Shown here in pieces: positions 6,292 to 9,092 of a stretch of 9,092 nucleotides of DNA. Origin of the DNA: Lachnospiraceae bacterium (GTDB taxonomy: Bacteria > Bacillota > Clostridia > Lachnospirales > Lachnospiraceae); NCBI GenBank assembly GCA_017959525.1, contig JAGDAL010000093.1:1-9092 (forward strand), written 5' to 3'. Each line of letters starts with the position of its first letter. Position 1 is the stretch's first letter. The notes under the pieces were generated by a model. That model did no database searches and was not told where the DNA came from. It was given only the letters and a program-made list of their open reading frames with translations. A program made the translations under genes and the position numbers.

Positions 6292-9092
6292 ATGACACGG
6301 TGGAAGAATGCTAAGGCAGGGAAAACAAAATTAGGAATCCGATTACTGGCACTCTTGCTGGCAGTGGGCGTACTATGCTCATTACATCCGGCGTCTGTGT
6401 ATGCTGCTGAAGCTACCGGAAACACAGAGGGTACGACAGATACACAGCAGACGGAAAGTACTCCGGCAACGACGGAGACCACAGAACAGATGGTGCAGAC
6501 CGTTGCCTGGAAGAATCAGGATGTATTAGGTGGGATGGAGCCAACGTTAACTGCTCCGTCCGTCGAGCAATATGCTGCTGCATCCAAGTCTACACCGGCA
6601 GAGAAGAACCTCTATGCCCTGACGGTAGCAACCGGCGTGAGGTCCGGAGACAGTGTCCATTATTTTGTTATCCGTTATTTGGATGATAACAAGGTGGCAC
6701 GAACCAAGTACTTATTCCCTCATGATGATGCCTATGCCTTAAGTTACGATTACATGAATAAAAACGGCGGAAGCAATGAGGCTTTAAACAAGCGCCATGA
6801 ATTAATCAAATCCCTTGGCTACAAAGTGAATTCTCCGTCGAGTCCAACCGCCCTTGCACCATGGTCCGTAGACGAGTATCTGTTTGATGCACCAAGCGGA
6901 CTAAGCAGTGTTACCGGTGTGGAAGTATTTATGTCTTCCGGATCCTGGGCTGTACAGGGTATGTATGTCAGTCGTGTGACCTCCATCGGTGGATATGGGG
7001 AGTACGGCTATGTATCCGGCAAGTATTTCTTCGGCCTTGGCAAGGAGAAGATTGCGGAGCTAACCAAGAAGAAGTCCGGAACTCTGACCTTGTCTGCCAA
7101 CGGTGATACGTTAATTAACGTGGGAGGAAGTAAATCCCAGTATTTTGATCTTACCACAGTCAGTGAAAATGCCACGGCAACGGAGTCCCCATTTGCGGAC
7201 TTGTATTCGTTGCGGTTGGATTTTGCGGATGATGCGGCAGCAGGTATTGAAGGATATATTCGTACCGCTTCCAATAATTTGAATCTGGTTTCTTCGGATT
7301 TTACCGAGGATCTGGCCATTCGCATTGAGTACAAAGACACTAACGGATGGACAAGAAATGTCTCCATGCCGGTGGTTATGTCTGCCATTGCCCAGTCCTT
7401 AGAGATTGGAGATCAGTTGAAGACCTATGGTCTCTGCCAGCGCGGGGATACCATTGCGTTTACCGCATGTCTTCCGGAATTTGCATCATTGGTAGATGCG
7501 AAGCTCTACGTGGGAAGTTCTGCCCGCTCAGAGATTGCAAATAGCGGCGGCATTACCTATACGTCGTCCACCCAGGCGAAGCGTGATGCGGAGAGCCGAT
7601 TGAAGGGGGATACCATCGGTATTTCTTCTTTTTCCATTTACAAAGGCACCTGCCGTATGTCCAACATCGAGAACGGTACGGACCAGGTTAGCGGAGAATC
7701 CCTCCAGGGCCTGACCACGGTTTACAGCTTCTCGGAGAGTGCACCGATATTGTATTCCACAACCACGAACAGTAAGGGCATTCGTGTCAACGACGGCGGC
7801 AATAATAGTTTTCAGTTAACCTCTTACTCCACAGCGAATCCGTTGATCGGAGCAAGTAACGATAAGCATATCTTGGTGCGTTTGCACACGGATACCATGG
7901 GGCATGCAGCCACCACATCGGAAGTGTTTGTTCGCTTAAGCTATGGTAAGAGCGACGGCAGCATGACCAAAACACAGAATTATAACGTAAAAAGCGAAAT
8001 TCAGGATTTCCTGGGGTATTGGCCAAGTGCATCCGGAATAACCGGATCCTATGCTTATGAGTACGGAATGCGCTCAGACGGCATTGCGGAGTTCCCGGTG
8101 GACTTGCAGGATATATCCGGTATTAGCAATGTGGAGGTTTCCTTAGGCTCCGGTGGCGATGATTGGCAGATGAACGGATTCTCCATTGCCTATGTTCCAA
8201 GCATCGGACCAAGAAGGGTATACCTACAGAATACTTCTTCCGGCAATGATAGCAGTATTTTCCGTATGGTACGTAGCATGGAACGTACGGATATTCCGCC
8301 GTTCCCACTTGGCATCACTCGTCATTTTGATGAGAACGAAACCGATAGCTGGGATGTCACCAGTGGAAACAGTACCGGCTCCACCGGTGTGGATTATGAG
8401 TCCATGCGGTATTCTATGACCTACGAACAGGCCCAGATGAATCTTGGATTCGTCAACGGTCGGAAGAAATACGATGTTACCGTCAAAGTTGCAGACGATG
8501 ACAGCACATCCAACGGAAACGGAGATTCCGGATCCGCCAACCATTTTTACTTCCAGTTGATGTTCAAAAACGGAAATTCCGCGGTGGTTCTTGCCAACCA
8601 GCAGCTGTCGGCAGATGGCTTTAGAGCAGGATACAACGAGAGTTTCACGGTGATCACCAACCGGGATTACGGCAATCTGACCGGAGTTCGCATTATTCCG
8701 GAGGATTTGTCGGAAGACAGTGATGTGTTTGATAAGCTGAATATTGATCGAATTACGGTAACCGAGCAGACCAACGGCGGCGCAGCCATGCAGTATGTGG
8801 TAGATTCCGTTGGTTGGGTCGGTATCGATTATCACGATAAGAGTGAAGACGGTTCCATTCGTGGACGACAGGGAAGAACCATGTCGGAACTGGCTTCCAG
8901 ATACAATGTGTCCTATCAGCGACATGTAGTTAATCTCCTCTGTGAGGTAATGACACTTCCTTGGGAAATGGAAGATTACCTGCAGGTACATGGCTCCATC
9001 TGTTTTGATCTTACCTATGTGGATAACAACGGACAACCGCAGACCATCAGCTTCGATGTGGTGAATCGAATGGCACAGTACATGAATAGTTC
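6292..9092 (+). CDS. Large secreted modular protein with signal peptide and repeated PLAT-like beta-sandwich modules (3' partial)
   Basis: The frame runs without a stop from ATG 6292 to the window edge: 933 codons, still open. Residues 1-38 are a classical Sec signal peptide: basic start, hydrophobic core LLALLLAVGVLC, likely cleavage after SVYA (38). A Thr/Glu/Gln-rich linker follows (~41-67). The rest is beta-rich and appears to contain about four diverged modules at ~105-232, ~303-450, ~525-640 and ~725-826, with a fifth starting near 895. Each seems to start with a strand pair such as VHYFVIRYLDDN, AIRIEYKDTNGW or HFYFQLMFKNGN, and to end with a pattern like TGVEVFM..WAVQGMYVSRV, SNVEVSL..WQMNGFSIAYV or TGVRIIP..FDKLNIDRITV. 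This resembles PLAT/LH2-type beta-sandwiches, but other sandwich folds (carbohydrate-binding or Ig-like) are possible. No catalytic motif was recognised. It follows the T4SS genes in the same operon, suggesting a cell-surface partner such as an adhesin or contact factor. Export is confident; function is unknown. Confidence 0.88.
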   Translation, partial: MTRWKNAKAGKTKLGIRLLALLLAVGVLCSLHPASVYAAEATGNTEGTTDTQQTESTPATTETTEQMVQTVAWKNQDVLGGMEPTLTAPSVEQYAAASKSTPAEKNLYALTVATGVRSGDSVHYFVIRYLDDNKVARTKYLFPHDDAYALSYDYMNKNGGSNEALNKRHELIKSLGYKVNSPSSPTALAPWSVDEYLFDAPSGLSSVTGVEVFMSSGSWAVQGMYVSRVTSIGGYGEYGYVSGKYFFGLGKEKIAELTKKKSGTLTLSANGDTLINVGGSKSQYFDLTTVSENATATESPFADLYSLRLDFADDAAAGIEGYIRTASNNLNLVSSDFTEDLAIRIEYKDTNGWTRNVSMPVVMSAIAQSLEIGDQLKTYGLCQRGDTIAFTACLPEFASLVDAKLYVGSSARSEIANSGGITYTSSTQAKRDAESRLKGDTIGISSFSIYKGTCRMSNIENGTDQVSGESLQGLTTVYSFSESAPILYSTTTNSKGIRVNDGGNNSFQLTSYSTANPLIGASNDKHILVRLHTDTMGHAATTSEVFVRLSYGKSDGSMTKTQNYNVKSEIQDFLGYWPSASGITGSYAYEYGMRSDGIAEFPVDLQDISGISNVEVSLGSGGDDWQMNGFSIAYVPSIGPRRVYLQNTSSGNDSSIFRMVRSMERTDIPPFPLGITRHFDENETDSWDVTSGNSTGSTGVDYESMRYSMTYEQAQMNLGFVNGRKKYDVTVKVADDDSTSNGNGDSGSANHFYFQLMFKNGNSAVVLANQQLSADGFRAGYNESFTVITNRDYGNLTGVRIIPEDLSEDSDVFDKLNIDRITVTEQTNGGAAMQYVVDSVGWVGIDYHDKSEDGSIRGRQGRTMSELASRYNVSYQRHVVNLLCEVMTLPWEMEDYLQVHGSICFDLTYVDNNGQPQTISFDVVNRMAQYMNS

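Noticed and set aside
8224..9036. A 270-codon open frame on the minus strand
   Set aside because: It lies wholly inside the large secreted-protein frame, which has a signal peptide, ribosome site and coherent modules. The antisense product shows no recognisable domain, and the long frame is explained by the codon use of the sense gene.
1..9092. CRISPR array, tRNA, rRNA, insertion sequence or attachment site
   Set aside because: No regularly spaced direct repeats with unique spacers, no tRNA-like fold, no transposase and no terminal inverted repeats were seen. Nearly every base is coding and no gap exceeds 39 bases.

Overview
The window looks like part of one co-directional plus-strand operon from a Gram-positive, moderate-GC Clostridia genome. 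Lachnospiraceae is my best guess. It rests on purine-rich Shine-Dalgarno sites, mixed codon use with strong CCG (Pro) preference, a Firmicutes-type VirB6/PrgI/VirB4 module and a classical Sec signal peptide. All five genes are on + and packed with gaps of 1 to 39 bases. No promoter or terminator is visible, so transcription probably starts upstream and continues past the right edge.

Layout: (1) bases 1-255, the C-terminal end of a surface protein with an Ig-like strand pattern and a C-terminal membrane anchor; (2) 257-2128, a polytopic VirB6/TrbL-like channel protein with a Gly/Ala repeat tail; (3) 2151-5948, a 1265-residue VirB4-type ATPase carrying a PrgI-like two-helix membrane domain at its N-terminus and an unusual ~270-residue acidic, proline-rich C-terminal extension; (4) 5950-6252, a single-domain STAS protein (anti-sigma-factor-antagonist type) with a plausible phosphorylatable serine; (5) 6292 to the right edge, a very large secreted protein, at least 933 residues and still open, which appears to be built of diverged tandem beta-sandwich modules that I read as PLAT-like.

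Genes 2 and 3 are the inner-membrane channel and motor of a type IV secretion system (T4SS). The expected cell-wall hydrolase of Gram-positive conjugation modules is not next to VirB4; a STAS switch protein and a giant exported modular protein are there instead. No relaxase, coupling protein, integrase, origin or repeat boundary is seen in these 9 kb. The locus could therefore be a diverged conjugative element, or a T4SS-derived apparatus used for something other than ordinary DNA transfer. The window cannot decide between them. The most notable points are the PrgI-VirB4 fusion, the repeat-bearing C-terminal tail of the ATPase, the tightly coupled STAS gene, and the modular secreted protein.
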